Shown piece by piece: positions 5,230-13,163 of a stretch of 22,903 bases of DNA. The notes under the pieces were generated by a model. That model was not told where the DNA came from. It ran no database searches and was given only the letters and a program-made list of their open reading frames with translations. Made by a program: the position numbers and the translations under genes. This stretch comes from a virus: IMG/VR virus record IMGVR_UViG_3300025543_000233, positions 1 to 22,903 of that record. One strand, 5' to 3'. Numbering within the stretch: the first letter of the stretch is position 1; each line of letters starts with the position of its first letter.

Positions 5230-7155
5230 CTATCGTGGTGTTGTAAAGTTTTTAGGTTTTATAAATCCCCTATTTTTCATATCTCTTGGTCTTTTTGCAA
5301 CTTTAGCATCATTAGTTTCAGGTTTAAAACCTTCTTTCTTTGCCTTATTTACACTTATTTCTGCATTTGGGTTAGTAGCATCTGGTTTTACACCTTTAGC
5401 CATATACGTTTTACGCATCCAAAAATGCCTACACGATCCGCCTCCTTTGTAGAGCCAGATGTCGTAAGTTGCAGCACCACCTTTACCCCAACCAGCGTTA
5501 ACAGGTTGTTTACTCATTTGCATTATATCTTCTTTACGGTATATTTTTTTAGCTGATACCATTTTTCTGCAAAACTCCCTGCTATTAGCTGAAACTGTTA
5601 ATGGTGCATATTGATAACGTACTTTAAACTTCATATCATCAGCTTCACCATCTTGTTCGCTTTTGGCATTTGATCTTGCACTACCTGTAGATGCTAAACC
5701 TACCATTTTATCTAATGCTTCTTCTTGGTCGTAGTCTACTTTACGTTCATCTACTAAATCCCAATTTTCTAAATCTTCATCTTCACCAAACTCATCAAGC
5801 AAATCAAATACTTTATCGTCTGTTTCAGCACTTAAATTACTTTGCTTGTGTTCTTCACAAGGCATATACCATATCTTGCCTTCGTATTCGTGTTCGTGGT
5901 AACCTTCACAACCTATGTTTTTAGCACCTTCTATTGCCATTTCTTTTGTTGCGTATGCTAACCTATCATCTATAATAGCAAAGTCTTTATCTACTACTTG
6001 GCTTTTTAGGGTTAACTCCTTTTTTATACCTGTTTCTTCTTCACGTGCTTCGTCTGTTATTGCATTATCTGTATCTATAAATGCTAATGGTTGAAGTGTT
6101 TTAAAATATAGCTTTAAGCTAATACCGTTAACAGCCAATATATCATCTATACAGTCCGTTATTAAGTCTTGGTAGGGTTTTATAGTAATATTGTCAAAAA
6201 GTAGCGCAGCGGTCTTTATTTCGTCTGCATTTGATCCTAAACCATTGTTTTCGGTACGTATACCCAATAATAAAGGTGAGGTTACCCTATGTGCTACTAT
6301 TAACTTATTACTACATTCATTTGATAAATACTCATAGTGTTGTGGTGCATCGTTTAATGGTATGTCATCAACTGTTGTTTTGCTTTCTGCATTGTTATTA
6401 AATGCAATTACTACTTTTTCACCTCTTGCACCTGTAAGTTTTGACATTACATCATTCTTAACCTGCATTTGCTTTTCACGGTCTGGTACACCATTGTTAA
6501 AGTTTACAACCTTCGTGCCACTAAAACCATTCTGTACATCGTTAATAAGGTAATCACTTACTTCGCTTTCTAATTCAGCATAAGCTAAACCACCTTGATA
6601 ATCTACAGGACAATAATAATCGTACCCACTAACATACTTTTTAACTATTTTTATTTCTGGTTCTTTACCGTTACCAAATCCAAATGCTGCTATGCGTTGA
6701 GGTTTATCTTTTGGTTTTATCTTTGTCCAATCAGGTGCATAATAATATCCTTCTATCTCGCCATCTTCATTACATTTTTCTGCACGTAGTGTTTGACGTG
6801 GAAAATGTTCTGCTTTATATACCCTATCATCTTTGTAAAGCACTTGAAAAGAACCTTCACCTAATAGTTTTAAATCTAATACAACCTTTTTTAAACAAGT
6901 GTTGCTTATAATAGAACGCATTGCAGCATACTCGTTAGTTTTAGTGTTGCTATCTAAAGCATCTAACCCTTTACCGTATATCATATTAGATACACCGTTA
7001 ATTATAGCGTTGTTAGTTGTAGATTCTGTATAAAGTTTTATTAAATAAGAATAGTAATCATTATCCTCTCCATAATTTACCCAATCTTTCTGTTTATCCT
7101 CACTTATTTTTGGTCGGTTGTAAGAAGCTAAATTTACTATATGTAAGTTATCCAT
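5230..7155 (-). CDS. Portal protein with extra C-terminal Cys/His domain
   Basis: A 641-residue portal, longer than many HK97-type portals. The N-terminal two thirds show portal features: an early Y-x-R-P...K-D-W-V-x-Y-G-x-D-N-D-Y segment, N-A-I-I-N-G-V-S-N-M-I-Y-G-K-G, and the V-T-S-P-L-L-L-G-I-R...G-L-G-S-N-A-D-E segment at about 280-300 typical of the clip/wing region. Twelve such subunits form the DNA entry ring and terminase docking site. From about residue 508 there is a separate domain with F-C-R-K-M (528 on), K-x-Y-R-K-E-D-I, a glycine patch and C575-R-H-F-W, followed by a very basic tail. This may be a minor head (MuF-like) fusion. Its ATG shares a base with the upstream stop (TAATG). 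Confidence 0.85.
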   Translation of the reverse strand: MDNLHIVNLASYNRPKISEDKQKDWVNYGEDNDYYSYLIKLYTESTTNNAIINGVSNMIYGKGLDALDSNTKTNEYAAMRSIISNTCLKKVVLDLKLLGEGSFQVLYKDDRVYKAEHFPRQTLRAEKCNEDGEIEGYYYAPDWTKIKPKDKPQRIAAFGFGNGKEPEIKIVKKYVSGYDYYCPVDYQGGLAYAELESEVSDYLINDVQNGFSGTKVVNFNNGVPDREKQMQVKNDVMSKLTGARGEKVVIAFNNNAESKTTVDDIPLNDAPQHYEYLSNECSNKLIVAHRVTSPLLLGIRTENNGLGSNADEIKTAALLFDNITIKPYQDLITDCIDDILAVNGISLKLYFKTLQPLAFIDTDNAITDEAREEETGIKKELTLKSQVVDKDFAIIDDRLAYATKEMAIEGAKNIGCEGYHEHEYEGKIWYMPCEEHKQSNLSAETDDKVFDLLDEFGEDEDLENWDLVDERKVDYDQEEALDKMVGLASTGSARSNAKSEQDGEADDMKFKVRYQYAPLTVSANSREFCRKMVSAKKIYRKEDIMQMSKQPVNAGWGKGGAATYDIWLYKGGGSCRHFWMRKTYMAKGVKPDATNPNAEISVNKAKKEGFKPETNDAKVAKRPRDMKNRGFIKPKNFTTPR

Positions 7156-7499
7156 TATATTGTGATAAATTCGTTTGTAGTGCTATTAGAAGTATACTCA
7201 CCTTCGTTTATTGTGTAAGCTGGTAAATCTGTTTGGTTTGTACAGTATATTTTATCCATAAATACAACTGAACTACCTGAAAGTATTTTAAGTGTGTAAT
7301 AAATATCTTGTTTTACAGGAAATACAGCATTAAACCTATTGTAATATAAGTTTTGTGATATACTTGTTGTTGCTTGACTGTACACTTCTTTGTTTTGCGT
7401 TTCGTCTGTTATCTTAACCGTGTAAGATGCGTTTGCAGTAAATTCTCTTGGTATAAAATCAATATTTTGTGCTGAACCACTTTCTTGTAATACTATCAT
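7155..7499 (-). CDS. Small structural-region protein, gene preceding portal
   Basis: The ATG at 7499 gives 114 residues starting MIVLQESGSAQNIDFIPREF, a beta-rich protein with K-I-T-D-E-T-Q-N-K-E-V and Y-T-L-K-I-L-S-G segments. An upstream in-frame ATG at 7565 would translate through a rho-independent terminator and the promoter-like motif, so 7499 is the better start. The TTATTGTA box is five bases before this ATG. The stop overlaps the portal start. The beta-sandwich-like pattern suggests a small capsid or tail-associated protein (perhaps carbohydrate- or decoration-type), but no family is recognised. Confidence 0.7.
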   Translation of the reverse strand: MIVLQESGSAQNIDFIPREFTANASYTVKITDETQNKEVYSQATTSISQNLYYNRFNAVFPVKQDIYYTLKILSGSSVVFMDKIYCTNQTDLPAYTINEGEYTSNSTTNEFITI

Positions 7500-7504
7500 A
7501 TATA

Positions 7505-7531
7505 TACAATAAAAAAGTATGAAATTTGTTA
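7505..7531 (-). promoter_or_regulatory. Two-box motif (putative phage promoter), copy 1
   Basis: On the minus strand TAACAAA (7525-7531), 12 bases, TTATTGTA (7505-7512), then five bases to the ATG at 7499. The same two boxes with the same 12-base spacing occur before genes 10206, 11613 and 20638. This copy lies 10 bases beyond the T-tract of a terminator, as expected for a promoter restarting transcription. Confidence 0.65.
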
Positions 7532-7548
7532 TTATTAAAACAAAAAAA

Positions 7549-7567
7549 GGGCAGCATATTGCCACCC
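7549..7567 (-). terminator. Rho-independent terminator after tail tube gene
   Basis: Minus strand GGGTGGCA-ATA-TGCTGCCC forms an 8-bp stem with two G-U pairs and a three-base loop, followed by seven T (7542-7548). It is 24 bases past the stop of the gene ending at 7592, so it should end the capsid/tail tube transcripts. Confidence 0.8.
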
Positions 7568-7591
7568 TTAATTTACCAAATAAAAACCCTA

Positions 7592-8167
7592 TTAAGAATT
7601 TGTACCTAAAGTAATTGTTACAGTTCCATCTAAACCAGCGTAATCTGTTACACTAAATGGGAAGTCTATATCTTTTGTATCAGAATCCATAAAGTTAGCA
7701 GGAGCAATTTCTGTTGCTGCCATCGTTAATGTATATCCTGATAAATCACCCATTGCAGCACCTGTGGAAATTGTTCCACCTGTTACTTCTGCACCGTGTT
7801 CTAATCCCATCATAAACACATTACCATTATAATCTTCTACAGCAACGTGTGGTCTACCGTAAGCTAACAGTTTTAACTCTTTATTATCTTCTTTAGTAAG
7901 TTTTTTCAAAGTTAATGTTAAAGTCTGCTCAACAAAAGTTGTACCATTTTCACGTGAAGAAGTAATCGTTTGTTCAAAACTACTATTTCCTTTTAATTCG
8001 TATTTAAATGCTGTTAAACTACCAGAACTTCCTGTCATATTTGTAATTTCATCATTACTTAAAGTTACCGTACCTAAATCACCAAAATCTACGAAATAAA
8101 CATTTTTTAATCCCCCTACAACATCTTTGCAAGGTTCTTTTCTACCAAGTGTTAAATCACAAGCCAT
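7592..8167 (-). CDS. Probable major tail (tail tube) protein
   Basis: A 191-residue beta-rich protein beginning MACDLTLGRKEPCKDVVGGL and continuing K-N-V-Y-F-V-D-F-G. It contains a strand/turn segment L-E-H-G-A-E-V-T-G-G-T-I-S-T-G-A-A-M-G-D-L-S-G-Y-T-L-T of the kind seen in long-tail tube proteins, where a variant or G-G turn precedes the last sheet. The same opening occurs in major tail proteins of Bacteroidetes phages as I recall them. Its own terminators upstream (8192-8220) and downstream (7549-7567) suit a protein made in many copies. It lies by the capsid gene rather than by the tape measure gene, which is unusual. A second capsid or decoration protein is the main alternative. Confidence 0.6.
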   Translation of the reverse strand: MACDLTLGRKEPCKDVVGGLKNVYFVDFGDLGTVTLSNDEITNMTGSSGSLTAFKYELKGNSSFEQTITSSRENGTTFVEQTLTLTLKKLTKEDNKELKLLAYGRPHVAVEDYNGNVFMMGLEHGAEVTGGTISTGAAMGDLSGYTLTMAATEIAPANFMDSDTKDIDFPFSVTDYAGLDGTVTITLGTNS

Positions 8168-8191
8168 ATTTATATATTTTTAATAAAAAAA

Positions 8192-8220
8192 GGTGAGTAG
8201 GCACTACTGGCTTACCCACC
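8192..8220 (-). terminator. Rho-independent terminator after capsid gene
   Basis: Minus strand GGTGGGTA ... TACTCACC gives an 8-bp stem with one G-U pair around a 13-base loop, followed by seven T (8185-8191). It lies 22 bases after the major capsid stop (8243) and 18 bases before the next gene's T-tract-adjacent start at 8167. Confidence 0.8.
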
Positions 8221-8242
8221 TAATTTATTGGTTAATTATCTA

Positions 8243-9169
8243 TTAAGAATAAAGTACGATATCACTACCGATGCCATACTGTACACCTGCTGTAAATCTC
8301 ATTACCACTCTTACGTTTTGTGAACCGTCTATATCAGCCATATCAATAACTTTTACTTCGTTGTGGTCTGCTAAAAGACCAGTACCAAAGAATAAGTTAG
8401 ATTTTTCTGCTGCTACCATTTTGTTGTCAGATAATCCATTTGCTACAGCAATTTTAATACCATCAAAAGAAAGTCCACCACCGTTGTACCATTGTGTACC
8501 TTTATCATCTGTACCTGCTGCACCAAGATTACTTGCAAATCCACCTAATGCTCTTACATATGCTCTTGCTACGTTTTGTGAAACATAAATAAACATATCC
8601 TCTGAAGTATAGAGCGAAGAACCAATAGCATCAACTACAAGTCCTATTTTTGATATTACATTTGAAGAATCAACTGCTGCTCCACCACCTACATCAGTAA
8701 CATCTGCATCAGCTAAAAGTAATTCAGTAAAACCACCAAATTGTCCTGCTGTTGCAGCAGCACCATTCCAGATAGATTGTTCTGTACGTTGTGCTACTTT
8801 AGAAGCTACGTGACCTATTAAAAAGTCAGCAAAAGAAGGAGGTAAGCTATCAAAAGCACTATATCCCATTTGTACAGCTTCCCAATCATTGTGAAAGTCT
8901 GCTTTACATAGTTGTAAATTTACTTGCTGAAAATCAGGTTGTAAAATACGTTCTGTAAGTGTTAAAGTTGAAGTAGGATCAAAATCACAAGTTGCATCTT
9001 TTACGATGTCATCACTTGCTACTTTTTTAATCACTTCTTTAAATTTAATGTTTGGCTTAATGGTAATTAATCCATTGTCCAAAGTTGAACCACTTAAAAG
9101 TGCAGCAGAAATGTATTGCCCTGCAAATTCACCAGCATAAGTAGTAGTTATAGAATTAGTTGTTGCCAT
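8243..9169 (-). CDS. Major capsid protein
   Basis: A 308-residue protein of suitable size and composition for an HK97-fold capsid subunit. The N-terminal arm is Ser/Thr/Ala rich (MATTNSITTTYAGEFAG) and is followed by an E-loop-like charged stretch (F-K-E-V-I-K-K-V). A long central spine helix region (S-F-A-D-F-L-I-G-H-V-A-S-K-V-A-Q-R-T-E-Q-S-I-W-N-G) leads to a C-terminal domain ending G-V-Q-Y-G-I-G-S-D-I-V-L-Y-S. It follows protease, scaffold and decoration genes as expected, and has its own strong terminator, consistent with heavy transcription. The spine-helix pattern (helix with E-x-x-I/L-W-N-G) is typical of Bacteroidetes phage capsid proteins. No delta-domain cleavage site is obvious, so processing may involve the separate scaffold. 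Confidence 0.8.
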   Translation of the reverse strand: MATTNSITTTYAGEFAGQYISAALLSGSTLDNGLITIKPNIKFKEVIKKVASDDIVKDATCDFDPTSTLTLTERILQPDFQQVNLQLCKADFHNDWEAVQMGYSAFDSLPPSFADFLIGHVASKVAQRTEQSIWNGAAATAGQFGGFTELLLADADVTDVGGGAAVDSSNVISKIGLVVDAIGSSLYTSEDMFIYVSQNVARAYVRALGGFASNLGAAGTDDKGTQWYNGGGLSFDGIKIAVANGLSDNKMVAAEKSNLFFGTGLLADHNEVKVIDMADIDGSQNVRVVMRFTAGVQYGIGSDIVLYS

Positions 9170-9194
9170 TTTATTTTATTTATAAGTTTATTTA

Positions 9195-9602
9195 TTAAGA
9201 TTCACTTGCCCATACACCATCACCACCAGTTAAATACCAGTCAGTAAGTGCTACAGCTTTAAGTGTACACCAATCGCCTTTATTTGCAGTTGCTTTTGTG
9301 TTAATCCAATCTTTATCATCTACACCACCAGAAGATACTGAACCTACAGTACCGTGAATTGCATCAGTTGAAGCAGGTGAAAGTGTAATAATGTTATTAC
9401 CATCAGCACCTGTATTACGAAATGTAAATTCCATTCCAATGTTTTCAGATGTAATAGCTGGTAAAGTCATTACTTTAGCATCTGTTGCTATGTTAAATTC
9501 CGTACCTGCTTTGTTTACAGGAATATCTTGAGTAGTAGTCAAAGTTTCTTGCTCTGATCTTGCTCTCAACACATCATTTGAAGTTGTTATTGTTGTTGAC
9601 AT
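9195..9602 (-). CDS. Probable head decoration / fibre-type protein
   Basis: A 135-residue protein with a disordered Ser/Thr-rich N-terminus, then a beta domain: T-L-P-A-I-T-S-E-N-I-G-M-E-F-T-F-R-N-T-G-A-D-G-N-N and later K-G-D-W-C-T-L-K-A...W-Y-L-T-G-G-D-G-V-W. This 'TLP ... G...F.N.G ... KGDW..L.A....WY' arrangement is seen in small beta domains attached to capsids and in fibre knobs. Position between scaffold and major capsid genes suggests a capsid decoration protein. A tail or head fibre module is the alternative. Confidence 0.5.
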   Translation of the reverse strand: MSTTITTSNDVLRARSEQETLTTTQDIPVNKAGTEFNIATDAKVMTLPAITSENIGMEFTFRNTGADGNNIITLSPASTDAIHGTVGSVSSGGVDDKDWINTKATANKGDWCTLKAVALTDWYLTGGDGVWASES

Positions 9603-9609
9603 TATTTAT

Positions 9610-10206
9610 TTATTTAAAATTTGATATTTTATTTAAAACTCTATCTAATGTAGTATTCCCTCTTTTTTGTGAATACAAATTTAAATTAGGTTTGTTTTCT
9701 TTTTCAGGGTTATGAGTAACCTTTTGTACTGGTTCGCTTAATTCTTCTTTTTCAGCGTAAACAGTCTTTGTAGTTGTTTCTTCTGATTTAACAGAATTTT
9801 CACCTACAGGTTCTTCAGCCATTTCTTCTTCTTTAGGTTCAAGCATTGATTTAATTTCTTCAACCATTTCTTTAACCTCTTGAAGTTCTTCTTTAGTAGC
9901 GTAGTTCATTTCTTCTTTTTCAGCTTCTACTTCTTCTTCAGATTCAACTGCACCGATTGAAGCAATAATACCTTCTTCTTCTACAATTAATGATTCACCG
10001 TCTACAAGTTTGTATTCACCTACTGGCATTGCTACTTTTTCATCTTCGGTAACAATAAATATTTCGTTTCCAGCTTCAAAATTTTCGCTTTCAATAATTG
10101 CACCGTTTTCAAGTTCGGCTTGTGCCAACTTTACTTCTTTAGGTTCTTCAGATAACTCTACCCCAAGAACCTCTTTTACTTTGTTTAACATATCTGTTGC
10201 TTTCAT
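9610..10206 (-). CDS. Acidic coiled-coil protein, probable capsid scaffold
   Basis: A 198-residue, very acidic protein with a compact N-terminal beta region (I-F-I-V-T-E-D-E-K-V-A-M-P-V-G-E-Y-K-L) and long Glu-rich helices (about residues 85-130). A basic C-terminus ends T-L-D-R-V-L-N-K-I-S-N-F-K. A charged elongated middle with a short basic, capsid-binding C-terminus is the design of phage scaffolding proteins. The location between the protease and the capsid gene fits. The recurring 'N-G-A-I-I-E ... G-x-x-I-F-I-V-T-E-D-E' N-terminal segment is one I recall from marine phages. The protease at 11613 would be expected to remove it after assembly. Confidence 0.65.
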   Translation of the reverse strand: MKATDMLNKVKEVLGVELSEEPKEVKLAQAELENGAIIESENFEAGNEIFIVTEDEKVAMPVGEYKLVDGESLIVEEEGIIASIGAVESEEEVEAEKEEMNYATKEELQEVKEMVEEIKSMLEPKEEEMAEEPVGENSVKSEETTTKTVYAEKEELSEPVQKVTHNPEKENKPNLNLYSQKRGNTTLDRVLNKISNFK

Positions 10207-10212
10207 ATATAA

Positions 10213-10239
10213 TACAATAAATTAATAAATAGTTTGTTA
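10213..10239 (-). promoter_or_regulatory. Two-box motif (putative phage promoter), copy 2
   Basis: TAACAAA (10233-10239), a 12-base spacer, TTATTGTA (10213-10220), then six bases to ATG 10206 of the scaffold-like gene. The box pair lies in the 38-base gap after the gene ending at 10245. Confidence 0.65.
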
Positions 10240-10244
10240 CATTT

Positions 10245-10607
10245 TTAGTTTGCTGCTTGACACGCTGCACAATCGTTATATAATGTTACAGCACTAAAAT
10301 GATGACCGTGTGCGTTTTGGTCTTGGCTTAATACGGTATAACAACCATCGTGGTTATTGTGATCAGCATTTATATAATATACATTGCCTATTACTAATTG
10401 TGTAGAACCGTAAAAGTGCTTTTTTTGGCTATGTCCACACTTTTGTACTCTGTAACCGTATTCTCCTGCACTTGGTGTTTCTATTGTTGCTGTTACATTT
10501 CCTACGCCTTGTGCTTGGAAGCTACCATCGCAACATTCTATAGAATATGTATCATCTTTACATAAGCAACCTCTACGACCTGATTGTGGACTTGGTATTC
10601 TACTCAT
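10245..10607 (-). CDS. Cysteine/histidine-rich small structural-region protein
   Basis: A 120-residue protein with eight Cys and several His. It starts MSRIPSPQSGRRGCLCKDDT and continues Y-S-I-E-C-C-D-G-S-F-Q-A-Q-G. A second region contains C-G-H-S-Q-K-K-H-F-Y-G-S and H-N-N-H-D-G-C-Y-T-V-L, with a terminal C-A-A-C. The G-R-x-G-C-L-C-x-D-x-T-Y-S-x-x-C-C-D-G-S segment recurs in structural proteins of marine Bacteroidetes and related phages. Several of these residues could coordinate a metal, or form disulfides in a virion surface protein. It is encoded between the protease and the scaffold, with one base to the protease gene, so a head role is likely but unproved. Confidence 0.65.
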   Translation of the reverse strand: MSRIPSPQSGRRGCLCKDDTYSIECCDGSFQAQGVGNVTATIETPSAGEYGYRVQKCGHSQKKHFYGSTQLVIGNVYYINADHNNHDGCYTVLSQDQNAHGHHFSAVTLYNDCAACQAAN

Positions 10608-10608
10608 A

Positions 10609-11613
10609 TTATTTTATTGGTACGCAATTAGGTACTTTTTTACCGTTTTTCATTTTAAACCCTATCATTTCATAACCACTATAACAAGGTTTTTTTAATT
10701 CTTCTTCTATTAAATCAAGTTCTTTTAGTTTAGCACCTGCCCAACGTAAACCAGCTTTACCACCCCACAATAAATAAGATATAGTACCACACGCTTTACT
10801 ATCACTTTCATCGTAATCTTCTTGCGCCCTACTTAAATAGCTAAACATCCTTTTAATTGTTTCAGTTGTTATTGGTTTCCCTTGTGCTAATTGTTGCGCT
10901 CTTACTTTTCCTACTTGTGTTGCACACTTGTTGTTCACCTTTTCGTTTAATTCAATACCTCTTTTAGCATTATTTTTTACACCACTTGGATAATCAGAAT
11001 AAGATTCTAAATTTTCTTCTTTTAGTATATGCTTTAATTCATCAACTAATTCGTTAGCCATTTCCTCCTGTTCAGACATCTGATCTTTTACAGGTTCGTT
11101 AGGTCTTTGTAATTTATCAGCAAAGTAACCTTCTATACTAAATCCTTTTACTTCACCATCTTTTACTTTTTTCCAAACATCATCGTTATTAACTTTCATA
11201 GATACCATCCAAGTACCAATAGGTACGTTTAAATCGTACATTCTACTTTTATCTTGTTCACTTTCTACTATCCAACTTTCTACAGCAGTTAAACCTTTAA
11301 GTTCTAATTGGTGTTCTAATGTAGAGTTGTTTTGGTTTCCTTTTATAAAAAATAATTCACTTGCTTTACGTACAGTTGCTTGACTAAAGTAGATATAATA
11401 TTCTTGTTCGCCATTTTTACGATAGATAGGTTTGTTAGGTATTAAGGCTGCACCCATAAGGATACGTTTTTCTTTATCTACTTCTGCAAGTTTAAACTCT
11501 TGGTTTTTAAGTGCTATAAAGTTTTCTTCTATTGCTGGGTTTTCTACTACTGATATTGCTTCAATTCCAGAAACCTCATCGTTTTCATCTATAAAAAGTT
11601 CTACTATGTCCAT
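10609..11613 (-). CDS. XkdF-like prohead protease fused to a helical domain and Cys tail
   Basis: A 334-residue protein with three parts. The N-terminal region (about 1-180) has the outline of the XkdF/prohead protease family: L-M-G-A-A-L-I-P-N-K-P-I-Y-R, a loop with E-H-Q-L-E, V-E-S-W-I-V-E-S and G-T-W-M-V-S-M-K-V...V-K-G-F-S-I-E-G-Y-F, the last being the usual end of the core, with S/H residues as likely catalytic. A middle helical part (about 205-300) contains Y-P-S-G-V-K-N-N-A-K-R-G-I-E-L-N and V-G-K-V-R-A-Q-Q-L-A-Q-G-K-P-I...W-G-G-K-A-G-L-R-W-A, a module I have seen in other phage proteins. The C-terminus is G-Y-E-M-I-G-F-K-M-K-N-G-K-K-V-P-N-C-V-P. It probably matures the prohead. Confidence 0.7.
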   Translation of the reverse strand: MDIVELFIDENDEVSGIEAISVVENPAIEENFIALKNQEFKLAEVDKEKRILMGAALIPNKPIYRKNGEQEYYIYFSQATVRKASELFFIKGNQNNSTLEHQLELKGLTAVESWIVESEQDKSRMYDLNVPIGTWMVSMKVNNDDVWKKVKDGEVKGFSIEGYFADKLQRPNEPVKDQMSEQEEMANELVDELKHILKEENLESYSDYPSGVKNNAKRGIELNEKVNNKCATQVGKVRAQQLAQGKPITTETIKRMFSYLSRAQEDYDESDSKACGTISYLLWGGKAGLRWAGAKLKELDLIEEELKKPCYSGYEMIGFKMKNGKKVPNCVPIK

Positions 11614-11618
11614 ATTAT

Positions 11619-11645
11619 TACAATAATTATTTGTCTATTTTGTTA
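11619..11645 (-). promoter_or_regulatory. Two-box motif (putative phage promoter), copy 3
   Basis: TAACAAA (11639-11645), exactly 12 bases, TTATTGTA (11619-11626), then five bases to ATG 11613 of the protease gene. The upstream box overlaps the TAA stop of the tape measure gene (11643-11645). It is a candidate start for the head module. Confidence 0.65.
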
Positions 11646-13163
11646 TCCAATTGATGCACCTTCTACTATATTACGTTCTAATGCTTGTGCGTTAGTTACT
11701 TCGTTACTTACTACAAATGCTTTTATAGGTTTTTCTTCTTGTTCGCCTATTGTTTGCGCTAATTGGTTTTCAGGTGCTGCTCCTACTACGTTAAAACTTG
11801 GTGCTTGAGGTGCTGAAGCCTCACCTCTTGAACCTGCCATACCACCTCCTTTTGGTGTTTTAACACCTATTATCTTTTTAACCGTTTGAATACCTGATGC
11901 TAATATACCTGCTGCTGATATTGCTTTTTGTATTGAACCGAATGGTTCTGGTATTACTGATGGTGTAGCTAATATTTGACTAAACCCTAAATAACTATTA
12001 ATAGTTGCTTGTGCTATAGCTGCTGCTTTTCCTGCTGCACTATTTTCGCCTAACAAAGCTGCTACACCACCTAACGCTTGTGCAGTTAAGTCTAACTTTT
12101 GTTGTGCTGTTAACTCATCTTCTGCTTGTTCTTGTTTTGACGTTTGTGTTTTTAAATTGCTTAAATCAGCAACAGATATCTTTTGTTGTTCTATGCCTTT
12201 AGCCTGTATTTGGTTTATAGCATCACTTTGTTTTTGTATTGCATCAAGTTCTGCTTTACGTTCTGCTGCTTTTTTATCAGCTTCCATTTTACGCAACCCT
12301 GCTGCAACACCTAATAATTCTTTGTTTTTAAGTATGCGTTGTTCTTCAAGACCAATTACGTTAGCTATTAATTGTGCTTCTTCATCTAAATCTTCTTTTT
12401 TTGATCCACTGAAGGTATTTTCTTGAATTTTTATATCTCGCCTTGTTTCTGCTAATTTTACTTCTTTTGCTGTAATTTCATCTTCTAATGATGCTGCTTT
12501 TTCTAAAAATGCAATACGTTGTTCTGCTGTAAATTTATCTACTTCTGCTGCTTTTGTTTTTAGTTTGTTTATTTCAACATTTGTTTTTGCCCTTTCAATT
12601 AAAAGTTCTCTTTCAAGTTTATTAGCATCTGCTATTTTATCAGCAAGTTCACCAGCTATTTTTATTTCTTTTTGTGTTTCTTTTCCAAAGTTTTTAACCC
12701 TATTGCTAAATTCATCAAACGCTTCACCTGCTGCTTTTAAATCCCTATCAACAAAAACAGCTATTATTATATTCCCTAAACTTGAAAATATATCTGTAAC
12801 ATTACCAGCAATAATACCAAGTTGTTTTAATATTTTTGCAAATTTGTTTTGCCCTGCTTCACTTGATGTGAAGGCTGCTGTTAAAGCTGTAACTGCTATT
12901 ATTAGAGCACCAATACCTGTAGCTATGATTGCACCTCTTAATGTTTTAAAACCACCAATAACACCTTTTAATGTACCTGTAAAACCTTTAAACTTTGTGA
13001 TAGCACCACCAGTTACAGAATCTAATTGGTTACCCATTTCTTCAGTATTAGCAGTAACTTGTTTTGTTTCTTCGCTAACCTCTTGTATTGAATCTTGTAA
13101 GTCTTCAGCGTTATCTATTGCGCTTTTGGTTTTTAACTCAACGTCAATTACTACCTTTTCCAT
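11643..13163 (-). CDS. Tape measure protein
   Basis: A 506-residue protein, long-helical and Ala/Lys/Glu/Gln rich, with three hydrophobic segments early (about residues 60-150, such as AIIATGIGALIIAVTALTAA). Coiled-coil stretches (about 150-370) are followed by an Ala/Gly-rich later part with A-A-I-A-Q-A-T-I-N-S-Y-L-G-F-S-Q-I-L. The order of N-terminal glycine/hydrophobic segments, coiled coil and C-terminal A-T-x-x-S/A-Y motif is typical for tape measure proteins. At about 0.15 nm per residue it would set a tail near 76 nm, short for a siphovirus. It is the last gene of the tail block and ends at the promoter-like motif before the protease. Confidence 0.85.
   Translation of the reverse strand: MEKVVIDVELKTKSAIDNAEDLQDSIQEVSEETKQVTANTEEMGNQLDSVTGGAITKFKGFTGTLKGVIGGFKTLRGAIIATGIGALIIAVTALTAAFTSSEAGQNKFAKILKQLGIIAGNVTDIFSSLGNIIIAVFVDRDLKAAGEAFDEFSNRVKNFGKETQKEIKIAGELADKIADANKLERELLIERAKTNVEINKLKTKAAEVDKFTAEQRIAFLEKAASLEDEITAKEVKLAETRRDIKIQENTFSGSKKEDLDEEAQLIANVIGLEEQRILKNKELLGVAAGLRKMEADKKAAERKAELDAIQKQSDAINQIQAKGIEQQKISVADLSNLKTQTSKQEQAEDELTAQQKLDLTAQALGGVAALLGENSAAGKAAAIAQATINSYLGFSQILATPSVIPEPFGSIQKAISAAGILASGIQTVKKIIGVKTPKGGGMAGSRGEASAPQAPSFNVVGAAPENQLAQTIGEQEEKPIKAFVVSNEVTNAQALERNIVEGASIG

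Noticed and set aside
7500-7565. Longer N-terminus for the 7155-7499 gene, starting at 7565
   Set aside because: It would translate through the terminator hairpin (7549-7567) and the two-box motif; the ATG at 7499 fits the motif spacing.
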